NCBI GenBank assembly: GCA_030704615.1
Contig: CM060734.1
Location: forward strand, 53,956,042-54,020,041
Length of the DNA: 64,000 bases
DNA from: Takakia lepidozioides
Taxonomy: Eukaryota > Streptophyta > Takakiopsida > Takakiales > Takakiaceae
Direction: 5' to 3'
This document shows, piece by piece, positions 1 through 9,124 of the stretch. The first letter of the stretch is position 1. Every line of letters starts with the position of its first letter. A program made the translations under genes and the position numbers. The notes under the pieces were generated by a model. That model searched no databases. It saw only the letters and a list, made by a program, of their open reading frames with translations, and was not told where the DNA came from.

Positions 1-120
1 GTGCATATTATCTTTGAGTCCTTTATTCGATTGAAGAGTGTGAATGTATATCAGATTCAGTCTATATACAGGAAAAACTGTGTTGTGACAGCTAAAAATG
101 GACACTGTAGGCTACAACGA

Positions 121-500
121 CCCGAGACCTAATCACTAGCTAGGGGGGCGATTGTGGCATAGCTTTCTAGGATTGTGTGCATAGAATGTGTGTTGGACAA
201 CGATGTATGTTGTGGCACGATGCTTAGGTGCACGACAGCTGTCATGGTTTTAGTCACGGTTAACTAGAATTACCTACTTCTAGTTAACTATGTCATTTTG
301 GATATTTGTATTTGTATTTTGTGTGTTGGGACTTCATTTGGTCATATGCCAAGTGAGGTGTCAAGCCTCACTTGGGATATGGGGATGGTTTTCCCCTTGT
401 GAGGGTTGAGGAGGGCTCATCTTCTTGTAGTTGAGCCTCCATGAGCCTCTCTCACCTCCATAGCTCTAGGTATTGAGAGGGAGTGTGGTGAGGGCTTTGT
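121..500 (+). mobile_element. Ty3/gypsy 3' end: polypurine tract and LTR-like sequence
   Basis: A polypurine tract (CTAGCTAGGGGGGCGAT, about 135-152) is followed by an LTR-like stretch. The same tract plus flank recurs at about 21489-21506 and 27313-27330, and in reverse complement near 15675-15690, so this is a fourth copy of the 3' end of one family. Downstream, the motif GCACGACAGCTGTCA matches 27511-27524, but the sequence then diverges, which suggests a related subfamily. The exact LTR start and end are uncertain and no target duplication was found. The first 120 bases are probably the element's 3' untranslated region. Confidence 0.5.
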
Positions 501-519
501 AGGATGGAGGGCACGATGC

Positions 520-1159
520 TTAGGTGCACGACAAAGGACCCATACAACTTTGGATATCATGATCGAGAGTTGTGGTTTGAGGGGTACCTGTACTTGGCTG
601 CTCTCTCTTTTGGCTGCATATAGTCTCAGTGTGGCCCAACATGTTGTAGAAAGAATACCTCACTCCACACAGCTCAGTTTGGTGGCCAGTCCTGTGACAC
701 TTTCCACAGGTAATCTGCGCTCCCCCCGCCGGACAGTTGATAGCTATGTGCCCTTCATGACCACACTTGTTGCAAGATCTCACTTCTCGAGTCTCCAAAC
801 ATCTGAATTCTTTCAACCCAATCTTGCACATCTTCACTCACTCTCCCAAAGAATGGCTCATCTACCCTCCCAGGGCTCGTCATATTTACAAGTCTGCCTA
901 CCTTGTTCTGGCCATTCTTCTAATGAGAAGCAGCATTACCTTCGCACAACAGCAGACAATGAGCAGACTAGTTTTGCCCACGATACCACTTCAGTTGTCC
1001 ATTTCGCAGCATCTCAATACGTCCACCCCAAGTAACTCCTCTGGCCATGGTGTTAACTTCTTCCCACCTTAGGGAGGAGCCAATAAACAGGGCTTCATTT
1101 CCCTTTATTGAGGTAGGAGCCCAAAAGGAACCACCGGTGTGTAGCTCACAGTGCGCCAC
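520..1159 (-). pseudogene. Degenerate retroelement gag with CCHC zinc knuckles
   Basis: Read on the minus strand, 520-837 encodes a short open frame with clustered zinc knuckles. One is CNKCGHEGHIAINC (C-x2-C-x4-H-x4-C), the next begins CGKCHRTGHQTELC, and a third degenerate one follows. Such knuckles bind nucleic acid in retroelement Gag proteins. Upstream (837-1159) similar coding sense continues in shifting frames with several stops, including a gag-like stretch about a complex surface (GRVSEDVQDWVERIQMFG). The copy is broken by frameshifts and has no polymerase beside it. It could belong to the LTR element at the left edge or to a LINE ORF1; the sequence does not decide. Confidence 0.5.
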
Positions 1160-1975
1160 CCAAATGATCCTGGGGTCAAATCCTGCTACATTATTGGGTA
1201 TGTTCTTCTCCCCCTTCCCTTGGGGGCTGTCCCATCATCTTGCCTTCAGGGCGAGGTTAATGTGAAAGAGGTCATTTTCTCCTCTCACTATATATTAAGG
1301 GGCCTGATTTGTGAGCTATCGCTCCCGGGTGTTTCCCTTTATTTATTTTTAAAGAAAAGGAGCCCAAGCACAGAAAAATTGGCCGCTTCCCACCCAGACC
1401 TCTTACTACAAAAGTGTTCCCTTTCCATGCTTGGGTTATAACCCCTTACAACCTCAGTGTTCACCCCCAGCTCCCTGACCATGAAGGCATAGTGTGGAGC
1501 TAATAAGACGGTTGGAGATGGCTGAATGGGTTCAATTTTGCAGTTGTATGCAGAATTGGAGCTTATGTTGTCACAAGATTCAGTATTGCTCTTTAAAACA
1601 GGTAGCAGTAAATGGCACATTTAGAAGCCAAAGGTGGTTACCATGGTGGATCGACAGGAAGCCAAGCAGTTGCGTGCTGAGTTGAAGGCTACTGGAAGAT
1701 TGCACAATTTTCTCTTATTACTACATTTGAGTGGGACTTGCTGGGTGATGGCTTGCATGTTTGATGTGGTAGTATCTACATCGAAAGAAGAATGTCACTG
1801 CATATGGTAGCTATTGCCTTATTTGCCGCAGGTCTGTGCCCAAACACCCAACTCCCATATCGAATTCCAGTTTCCACCCATGAAGTTGTAGCCTGACCAT
1901 TTACCGTCCTTTCCCATCTCACCTTGAATTGCAAAGCTTTAAGCAGGGTTCTGAAGGCTTCTTTGGCTGTATACC
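1160..1975. other. Intergenic, no gene recognised
   Basis: Only short, overlapping, low-complexity frames occur here on both strands and none has a recognisable motif. The stretch lies between the decayed gag and the tract shared by the 3' flanks of loci A, E and F. Confidence 0.4.
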
Positions 1976-2441
1976 AAAAGAATGAAACTGAGGAGTCTTG
2001 GAAGTTCCATGACCATGAATTTAAGCATCCAGTGCAAGCCACACCACAAGAAACAAACAAACATGTCCAAATTTAAGATGCTGAACAAACTTGTGCACAA
2101 GGCTGCCCCTCTAATCAAGATCATTAAAAATTCATATTCACTTCCATCTTCAAGCTTTGGAGAAGCTCCACCACCCAAACCCAGAATTAGGACAGCACTC
2201 TGATTTCCATCCACTGTCACCAAAGTCAGTCCAATATCGCCCCTCCAGTCAAGTGTAATTATGGGCTGACTTCCGACCTATGCCGGGTAGACCCCACTAT
2301 CATTTCCCCTGGATATGCCACAGGAAATGCACTCAACAGTACATCATGGTCAATACTCTCAGGAAATGGTGGATGATCTGAGTAGCTACACAGATCAATG
2401 AATGAAGCAAACAAATCCCATCTTTCCAACAAAACATCCTT
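1976..2441 (-). repeat. 3'-flank tract shared by loci A, E and F (copy A)
   Basis: This tract is repeated downstream of locus E (42850-43113 and 43478-43629) and, inverted with its gene, downstream of locus F (52968-53400). It therefore duplicated together with the PPR genes. It holds the empty target site of the miniature retrotransposon seen at E: the string GCCGGGTAGACCCCACTATC at about 2282-2301 is uninterrupted here. On the minus strand a short conserved frame (SAVLILGLGGGASPKLEDGS) is readable but has no recognised family. It may be an exon of a neighbouring gene or only 3' UTR. Confidence 0.65.
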
Positions 2442-5400
2442 TCACCAGTAATCCCCACAAGAACAAATCCCATCTTCAAAGTGGTGAAAGCGGTTAGCGT
2501 CCCGTACAACAATTGCTCGGTCAACAATCTTTGAGATGAATTTGGTGGAGGTGTGGCAGTCACCACACACTCGAAGATTCTTGATGAGACGCAGAGGCGT
2601 CCTAGGGGTTGTGCTGATCAGCCCAAAACCAATGGCCAGCCTCTCACTGTGGTGGCAAAGAGAGAATTCCTTTTCCTCCTCCCCCACATCATGTAATACA
2701 AAGCGCGTGTCAGGCACATACCCCGCCTCCTTCATCTGCCCAGACAATCTTCTCAGCTCAGCATGGATTTCCTTAATTCTGGGATGCAACTTGTCATCTC
2801 CAACGAAGGTGTGCACCCTGTTGCCAACCTCAATGCAGCAGCGACCTGGCTCCTTTCTAACCCCTCTGACCTTCATCATTCTTCTCACCTTTGCAGTATC
2901 ATCCCACCTGCCAGCTGCAGCATAGATGTTTGAGAGCAACACATAAGTCGCGGCATCCTGTTCATCCCGCTTAAGGATAGATGTTGCCGCACGTTCAGCC
3001 ATCTCCACATTGCCATGGATTCTGCAGGCACCAAGCAAGGCCTTCCACATCACAACATCTGGATTGATTGGCATTTTATTAATCAGGTCCACTGCCTCAT
3101 CCAGTTGTCCCGCACGTCCAAGAAGGTCCACCATGCAGCCAAAGTGCTTTACTGTGGGAGTGACACCATGATCTTGACTCAGGGAATCAAAGTAACGTCT
3201 TCCTTCACTCAGTAGGCCAGCGTGGCTGCATGCAGAGAGAACACATATAAAGGTGATACTGTCCGGCTTCAAGCCGTTCTTTTGCATTCCTTCAAATAGT
3301 TGCACGACCTCCCTATGAAGACCATGCTGTGCATATCCTGCGATCATCGCGTTCCACGACACCACACTTCGTTCAGCCATATTGTCAAATACTCCCTTTG
3401 CATCCTCAATGCACCCACATTTCGCATACATGTCCACCAGGGCAGTGTCCAGAATGACATTTGGTCCAATTCCAGCTTTGATGATGTCACCATGCACCTC
3501 TTTGCCCTTTTCCAGGGCTGCCAGGCTTGCACAAGCATTGCAAATGCACACAAACGTGATGTGGTTGGGCTTCACCCCTTCCCCCATCATTTGCTCATAC
3601 GTCTCCAAAGCCTCCATCCCGCGCCCCTGCTGTGCATAACCTGCAATCATCGCACTCCACGACACCACATTTCGTTCAGCCATTGTGTCGAACACTCCCT
3701 TTGCATCCTCGATGCACCCACATTTGGCATACATGTCCACGAGGGTATTGTTCAGAATGACATCTGGTACAATTCCAGCTTGGGCGATGCAACCATGCAC
3801 CTCTTTGCCCTTTTCCAGGGCTGCGAGGCTTGCACAAGCACTGCAAACGCACACAAACGTGATGTGATCGGGCTTCACCCCTTCGCACATCATTTGCTCA
3901 TAGGTCTCCAAAGCCTCCATCCCGCGCCCCTGCTGTGCATACCCTGCAAGCATTGCGTTCCACGACACCACATTTCGTTCAGACATATTGTTGAACACTC
4001 CCTTCGCATCCTCCATGCTCCCACATTTGGCATACATGTCCACCAGGGCAGTGTTCAGGATGACATTTGGTACAATTCCAGCTTTGATGATGTCACCATG
4101 CACCTCTTTGCCCTTTTCCAAGGCTGCCAGGCTTGCACAAGCATTGCAAACGCACACAAACGTGATGCGGTCGGGCTTCACCCTTTCCTCCATCATTTGC
4201 TCATAGGTCTCCAAAGCCTCCATCCCGCGCCCCTGCTGTGCATACCCCGCAATCATCGCACTCCACGACACCACATCTCGTTCAGCCATACTGTCGAACA
4301 CTCCCTTCGCATCCTCGATGCTCCCACATTTGGCATGCATGTCCACCAGGGCAGTGTTCAGAATGACATCGGGTACAATTCCAGATTTGACGATGTCACC
4401 ATGGACCTCTTTGCCCTTTTCCAGAGCTGCCAGGCTTGCACAAGCATTGCAAACGCACACAAACGTGATGTGGTTGGGCTGCACCCCTTCGCACATCATT
4501 TGCTCATAGGTCTCCAAAGCCTCAATCCCGCGCCCTTGCTGTGCATATCCTGCAATCAGTGCACTCCACGACACCACATCTCGTTCAGCCATACTGTCGA
4601 ACACTCCCTCCGCATCCTCGATGCACCCACATTTGGCATACATGTCCACCAGGGTATTGTTCAGAATGACATCGGGTACAATTCCAGATTTGACGATGTC
4701 ACCATGGACCGCTTTGCCCTTTTCCAGAGCTGCTAGGCTTGCACACGCATTGCAAATGCACACAAACGTGATGTGGTTGGGCTTCACCCCTTCCCACATC
4801 ATTTGCTCATAGGTCTCCAAAGCCTCCATCCCGCGCCCTTGCTGTGCATATCCTGCAATCATTGCACTCCACGACACCACATCTCGTTCAGCCATAGTGT
4901 CGAACACTCCCTTTGCATCCTCGATGCTCCCACATTTTGCATACATGTCCACCAGGGCAGTGTTCAGAATGACATCTGGTACAATTCCAGCTTTGATGAT
5001 GTCACCATGGACCTCTTTCCCCTTTTCCAGGGCTCCCAGGCTTGCACACGCATTGCAAACAGAAACAAATGTGATGTGGTTGGGCTTCACCCATTCGCGC
5101 ATCATTTGCTCATAGGTCTCCAAAGCATTCCTACCACACCCATGCTTGGTGAATCCTGCCAACATTATATTCCACGTGATCAAAGATCGTTGAGGCATTC
5201 TGTTGAACACTTGGTGAGCATCCATGATGCTCCCGCACTTAACATACATGTTGACAAGGGTGGTGAGTAGAAAAACATTTGGCGTGAATCCACTTTGGAT
5301 AATGTGAGTGTGCACCTGCTTTCCAGCTTCCAGGCCTTTCATCTTGATGCACTTATGCAAGAGACTGACATACGTATCTAAATCTGCTGAAATGCCTCCT

Positions 5401-5669
5401 TGGTTTAAAGTCTGTAGAGCCTCTTTCAGTCTGCCTGCCTCACAAAGCATCTTCACATTCCCAGAAGTGCCAGAAGAGGCATTGTGGACTCCCTCTCTTG
5501 ATCCTCTTCCAGAAGCTGTGGTCATGGTTGAGGTGCCTGATTTTATCAAGTGTGCCGCTGCAGATGCTGCCTTCAGTTGACCATCTACCCATGCAGGTTT
5601 CTTGTAGCTATTGATCCACAGGGAATCATAGGTAATCTTGTGCCTGAAATCTGGCCCTCTTGGATGAAT
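2442..5669 (-). CDS. Locus A: PDF-PPR-DYW protein, large last exon
   Basis: One uninterrupted exon encodes, in order: the second half of an OSB-type PDF motif (PDFRHKITYDSLW); a linker; a PLS-class PPR array; E motifs; and a complete DYW domain. The DYW domain has the deaminase HxE (HSE), the zinc motif CGDCH, and the C-terminal [14 protein letters not shown]. The array contains seven P motifs, of which five sit in near-identical 101-residue P-L-S triplets. Known DYW PPR proteins bind organellar RNA in a sequence-specific way and deaminate a cytidine to uridine. The open frame extends to 5681 only through a GTG. That GTG lies in the intron tail TGTGGGTCCAG, and I place the acceptor so that the exon starts at 5669. 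The first in-frame ATG is in the linker (STMTTASG), so an unspliced start there would lose the PDF motif. About 1,075 residues; the longest paralog in the window. Confidence 0.9.
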   Translation of the reverse strand: MHPRGPDFRHKITYDSLWINSYKKPAWVDGQLKAASAAAHLIKSGTSTMTTASGRGSREGVHNASSGTSGNVKMLCEAGRLKEALQTLNQGGISADLDTYVSLLHKCIKMKGLEAGKQVHTHIIQSGFTPNVFLLTTLVNMYVKCGSIMDAHQVFNRMPQRSLITWNIMLAGFTKHGCGRNALETYEQMMREWVKPNHITFVSVCNACASLGALEKGKEVHGDIIKAGIVPDVILNTALVDMYAKCGSIEDAKGVFDTMAERDVVSWSAMIAGYAQQGRGMEALETYEQMMWEGVKPNHITFVCICNACASLAALEKGKAVHGDIVKSGIVPDVILNNTLVDMYAKCGCIEDAEGVFDSMAERDVVSWSALIAGYAQQGRGIEALETYEQMMCEGVQPNHITFVCVCNACASLAALEKGKEVHGDIVKSGIVPDVILNTALVDMHAKCGSIEDAKGVFDSMAERDVVSWSAMIAGYAQQGRGMEALETYEQMMEERVKPDRITFVCVCNACASLAALEKGKEVHGDIIKAGIVPNVILNTALVDMYAKCGSMEDAKGVFNNMSERNVVSWNAMLAGYAQQGRGMEALETYEQMMCEGVKPDHITFVCVCSACASLAALEKGKEVHGCIAQAGIVPDVILNNTLVDMYAKCGCIEDAKGVFDTMAERNVVSWSAMIAGYAQQGRGMEALETYEQMMGEGVKPNHITFVCICNACASLAALEKGKEVHGDIIKAGIGPNVILDTALVDMYAKCGCIEDAKGVFDNMAERSVVSWNAMIAGYAQHGLHREVVQLFEGMQKNGLKPDSITFICVLSACSHAGLLSEGRRYFDSLSQDHGVTPTVKHFGCMVDLLGRAGQLDEAVDLINKMPINPDVVMWKALLGACRIHGNVEMAERAATSILKRDEQDAATYVLLSNIYAAAGRWDDTAKVRRMMKVRGVRKEPGRCCIEVGNRVHTFVGDDKLHPRIKEIHAELRRLSGQMKEAGYVPDTRFVLHDVGEEEKEFSLCHHSERLAIGFGLISTTPRTPLRLIKNLRVCGDCHTSTKFISKIVDRAIVVRDANRFHHFEDGICSCGDYW

Positions 5670-5851
5670 CTGGACCCACACTCTATCCCTGCTCCTTCAG
5701 CATTCCATGCCTCTGCACATTCATCCTTGCCTTGCTGCTAGCAGCTGACAATGACAGCCTAGATTTGTTCTAGGACACCCAACTCAGCTTATCACACTAG
5801 TTCCTATGCTGAATTGCATCTGCTACTCTCTGTAATCTAACAGGCATTCAC

Positions 5852-7055
5852 CTTTTGGCCTCGGTTGTCCCACCATTGACTGGGGTCAGAAAAGTATTCA
5901 ATCCACAGCTTCTCCTCATCTCTGTTACCTGTTTTTCGACACTTTCCTGCTGTCATATTGGCAGTATCATGTCAAAGTCACTCCAAACTACATTCACTCA
6001 ACCAGCTAACTTGCAGAATTCAACATGGAAATTTAGGGCCGGTTCTGATAAGAGGGAAAAACAGGGTGAAAAGTGTTGAAGAAGGTGCCTTCATTAGCAG
6101 TGCCTGATTTTATCAATTGTGCCGCTGCTGCTGCGGCTTCCAGTTGACCATCTACCCATGCAGGTTTCTTGTAGCTATCCTTCCACAGGGAATCATAGGT
6201 AATCTGGAGCTTGACATCCAGCGCTCTTGGATGAATCTGGACCCACGCTCTATCCCTGCTCCTTCAGCTATCCATGCCTCTGCACAAATCATGCATACAT
6301 CCTTGCCTTGCTGCTAGTAACTGACAATGACAGCCTAGGATTCTTCCAGCAAACACCCCAACCATACTTATCACACTGCTGACTTGCGTCTGCTTCAAAC
6401 AGGCATTCACCTTTTTGTCTCCATTGTCCCACCATTGACTGGGGTCGGCAAAGTGTTCATTCCAAAGCTTCTCCTCATCTCTGTTATCTGTTTTTGGATA
6501 CTTTCCTGCTGCCACATCGGCAGTAACTTGTCAAACTCACTCCAAACCACCACAGATCCACCCAACGACCTTACTTACAGAATTCAATAGGCAAATTCAG
6601 GGCCGAGTCTGATGAGGTGGCAAAACAGGCTGAAATAGGTCGAAGAAGAAGGTGCCCTCACCACATTGTGCTTGACCTTGTGTCATGACCCATGGAGGAT
6701 TTGACCGACCATCAACCCAGGACCTCTTGTGTGTGCTGCTTGTGTCTGTAGTCAGGTAGTGTCGGATTGGTCTGTGAGAACCACCATGGTGCAGCTGAGC
6801 AGGCAGAGATTGAAACACGGCCAAGCTGACTCTCCCAAGAATCTTGTAAACATCAGGAAGAATACCAAATCATGGTACTAACAGGAGCCAAGAGCCCACA
6901 TTCGCAGGATGGACAAACTTCTTCACATCGTACATTAAGAAAAAGCCACACCTTGTTATTGCGGTTGTCCTACCATCGTGAAGGATCTTTATAAAACTCA
7001 TGCCAGCTCTGCTCCGTGCTGCAATGTAGAGGTTTGTGCTCGAAAATCCGACAGC
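5852..7055 (-). CDS. Locus A: upstream PDF-motif exons
   Basis: Inferred exons on the minus strand, 5' to 3': unit 0 at about 7050-6952 and from 6771; unit 1 at 6505-6411 (95 nt) and 6236-6089 (148 nt); unit 2 first half at 5946-5852 (95 nt), which joins the large PPR exon at 5669. The 95-nt exons encode EEKLWNEHFADPSQWWDN plus KK; the 148-nt exons encode IHPRxxDFK and PAWVDGQL. Joined, they match the roughly 50-residue PDF motif of plant OSB proteins. Donors read AAG|GTGAAT or AAG|GTGTGG and acceptors read CAG. In unit 0 the codon after the first Trp of the WWDN core is TAG, so this copy's first motif is interrupted. The transcription start and any transit-peptide exon were not found. Confidence 0.65.
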
Positions 7056-7139
7056 ATCAACATTTTGACAAGGTCCTTTACTGAGGGGTGCTAGTGAGCT
7101 TTCAACAAAATTCATGCAAGTTGTTTTGGGCTCCATTGG

Positions 7140-8450
7140 GCTCTACACGATGAGGACCAACGAACATGTCCAGACTTACACAGATGCTAACCCAGCTTAT
7201 GTTTGCAGTCTGGAGATTGTAGAGTAGTCTCTGAGAACGACCAGGGAGGAAGGCGCTGAGCAGCCAGAGTCTTTCCCTGGGTCTTGGCGTTTAAGTTTTT
7301 CTCACGTTCCAATTAATATGTACCCCAAGTCGTCCAACAAATAAAATCAGCCAAAGCCGGTGGAATCAACAGGGCTGTCCGAAAGGTGCCTCGCCAAAAT
7401 GGCAATTGCATGTGGGGCCCATTTGGCGGCTGCATGCAAGCGCTAACCCTGACCAACCTTCTACAATGTGGTGACGCTGCAATCTGGGAGGGTGGGGGAG
7501 TTGGAGGCGTTGGCTTAGCGGAAGGAGTCGGTTAGCAGAAGAGAGTTAGCGAGCCATGACCCTGCTGGATAAATCTGACTTGGAGGCTTAAGTTTCCAAT
7601 GCCACATCTGTTGCCAGGAAATTGAAAATGAAGTTAGGCAGAAAACTTCTTTGAACTTGTTTCCATTCTGTGACATGGGTGAGGCCATCATGGATGACCT
7701 CAAGGGTTTACCCACTCTGGGCACTAGACTGAAATTCAAAGTCAGGGCGAGTAGCCTACCTTTTGAACAGCAAACAGACGCAGAGAGGAAAGAGGGATTG
7801 TAAGCGTCCGTTGTGTGGGCAACGTGAAGACAATACTGAAGGTCGGGTAAGTCCAAAGCCATGACCCTGTTGGATAAATCTATCTCAGAGGCTTAAGTTT
7901 CCAAAGTCAATGAAGCTAGGAAGAAAAGATCCCTGAACCTGTTTCTAGTCTGTGACATGAGCAACACGAAGCCTAGTAGAATAAAAAATTAAAAAATTCT
8001 CACTCGCATGAAAGTTGTGAGTAGCTTGATGGTTGGATGCATCAGTTGACAATGCTGGGGTGAGGTGTTCGAACGGTTGTATATATGGCAACTGATTAAG
8101 CCACAAATATGTATGTTCTTTTTTCTGGGTCATGTGGGAGGGTCTGAGTCATGTGCATGATATAAATGACAGGCCCGAATCATCGAGGATAAAGAGCCCC
8201 CCCCCAGTTCCTGCCTCTGTTTCAATGCATGACATTTTTGAGGGTATGACTCATTACTCTTGACCTTGTCAGCTTTAGGTGGCCCTGAGAATGTCGCCTT
8301 TGTATTTTGATCCATTCTGTGACATTAGTGCAAGGAAGGACCAACTTTTTTGTGCCAAGATAGATATGTTCTTACTTGTCCAAAACACCCTGTGTGTGAT
8401 TGCATAGTCTAGCTTCCATGTGAGCTTCAAAAGCTCAGAAATGACAGACT
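7140..8450. repeat. Intergenic with an imperfect local duplication
   Basis: About 50 bases starting AGCCATGACCCTG at 7553 recur at 7857, and both copies are followed by diverged sequence ending in a GTGACATG motif. This is a duplication with a period near 300 bp. No convincing gene is present. The left part continues the 5' flank of locus A. Confidence 0.4.
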
Positions 8451-9124
8451 AGTTTAGAACATGATTGAAATCAACCACTAAGGTGTAATGAGCACGAGCA
8501 TGTAGACAGCAACGGCGAACTGTGAATCGTCACTGTGGGCAGAGATTGTAGATGCAGAGTCGCGAGGACTGCCTACAGTGAAATCTAGGAAGCGTTGATC
8601 ACAGTAACACCGTTGAACATGGTGTAGCTCAGTGAGGGATGGCAAAGTGCAGGTGCTTGGACGCGTGGCCTACACGGGATGGTATCTCGCGCAATCATGC
8701 ACAAATGAACAAGGAGTCACTTAGGGGATGAAGCATGTGTTAAGTGAAAGTCGGGTGTGGCCGCCCATATCGTTTTCTCTTCCGCTGCAGCGGCATGATA
8801 CGGTCACATTGGACTGACGGGGTGAGTGGCCCTGTTTAGTTCTCGTGGTGGGAAGTGTAGAGCCCCCCAGTTTGACCTTATAAGATCAACGTCAAGAACT
8901 CTGGGGATTCTCAATTCATCACTAGCCTTCCATCCAAAACACTAGGGTAAGTTGGCCTATGACCGAACAGGCGTCTATGACCAATCCTCTATGACTCAAC
9001 AGTACAGAAATGCACTCAACAGTACATCATGGTCAATACTCTCGGGAAATGGTGGATGATCTGAGTAGCTACACAGATCAACCAAAGAAGCAAGACACTC
9101 ACATCTTTCCAAGAAAACATCCTT
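8451..9124 (-). repeat. 3'-flank tract shared by loci B, C and D (copy B)
   Basis: Reverse-complement homology is visible to the region downstream of locus D (40619-41290) and, for its gene-proximal part, of pseudogene C (36000-36230). Landmarks are the shared phrases GAACTAAACAGGGCCACTCA and GGTCATAGACGCCTGTTCGG. Loci A, E and F carry a different downstream tract, so the 3' flanks split the family into two groups. Confidence 0.65.

Noticed and set aside
2536-2925. 129-residue plus-strand frame opposite the DYW domain (also at 9219, 35485, 40135 and 43724)
   Set aside because: Recurs only because the DYW coding sequence is nearly identical in every paralog. It shows no independent conservation or motif.
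3300-4736. 478-residue open frame on the plus strand opposite the PPR array of locus A, and similar long frames opposite B, D, E and F
   Set aside because: The repeat unit is 303 bp, a multiple of three, so any open antisense frame in one unit is open in all. The predicted product is His/Cys-rich and has no family; the sense frame has a clear PPR identity. These are shadows.
5669-5681. Start codon at the GTG that opens the large PPR frames
   Set aside because: A GTG start is not expected in a nuclear plant gene, and the GTG lies within TGTGGGTCCAG, which looks like a splice acceptor. The upstream 95-nt exon supplies the missing half-motif in the right phase.
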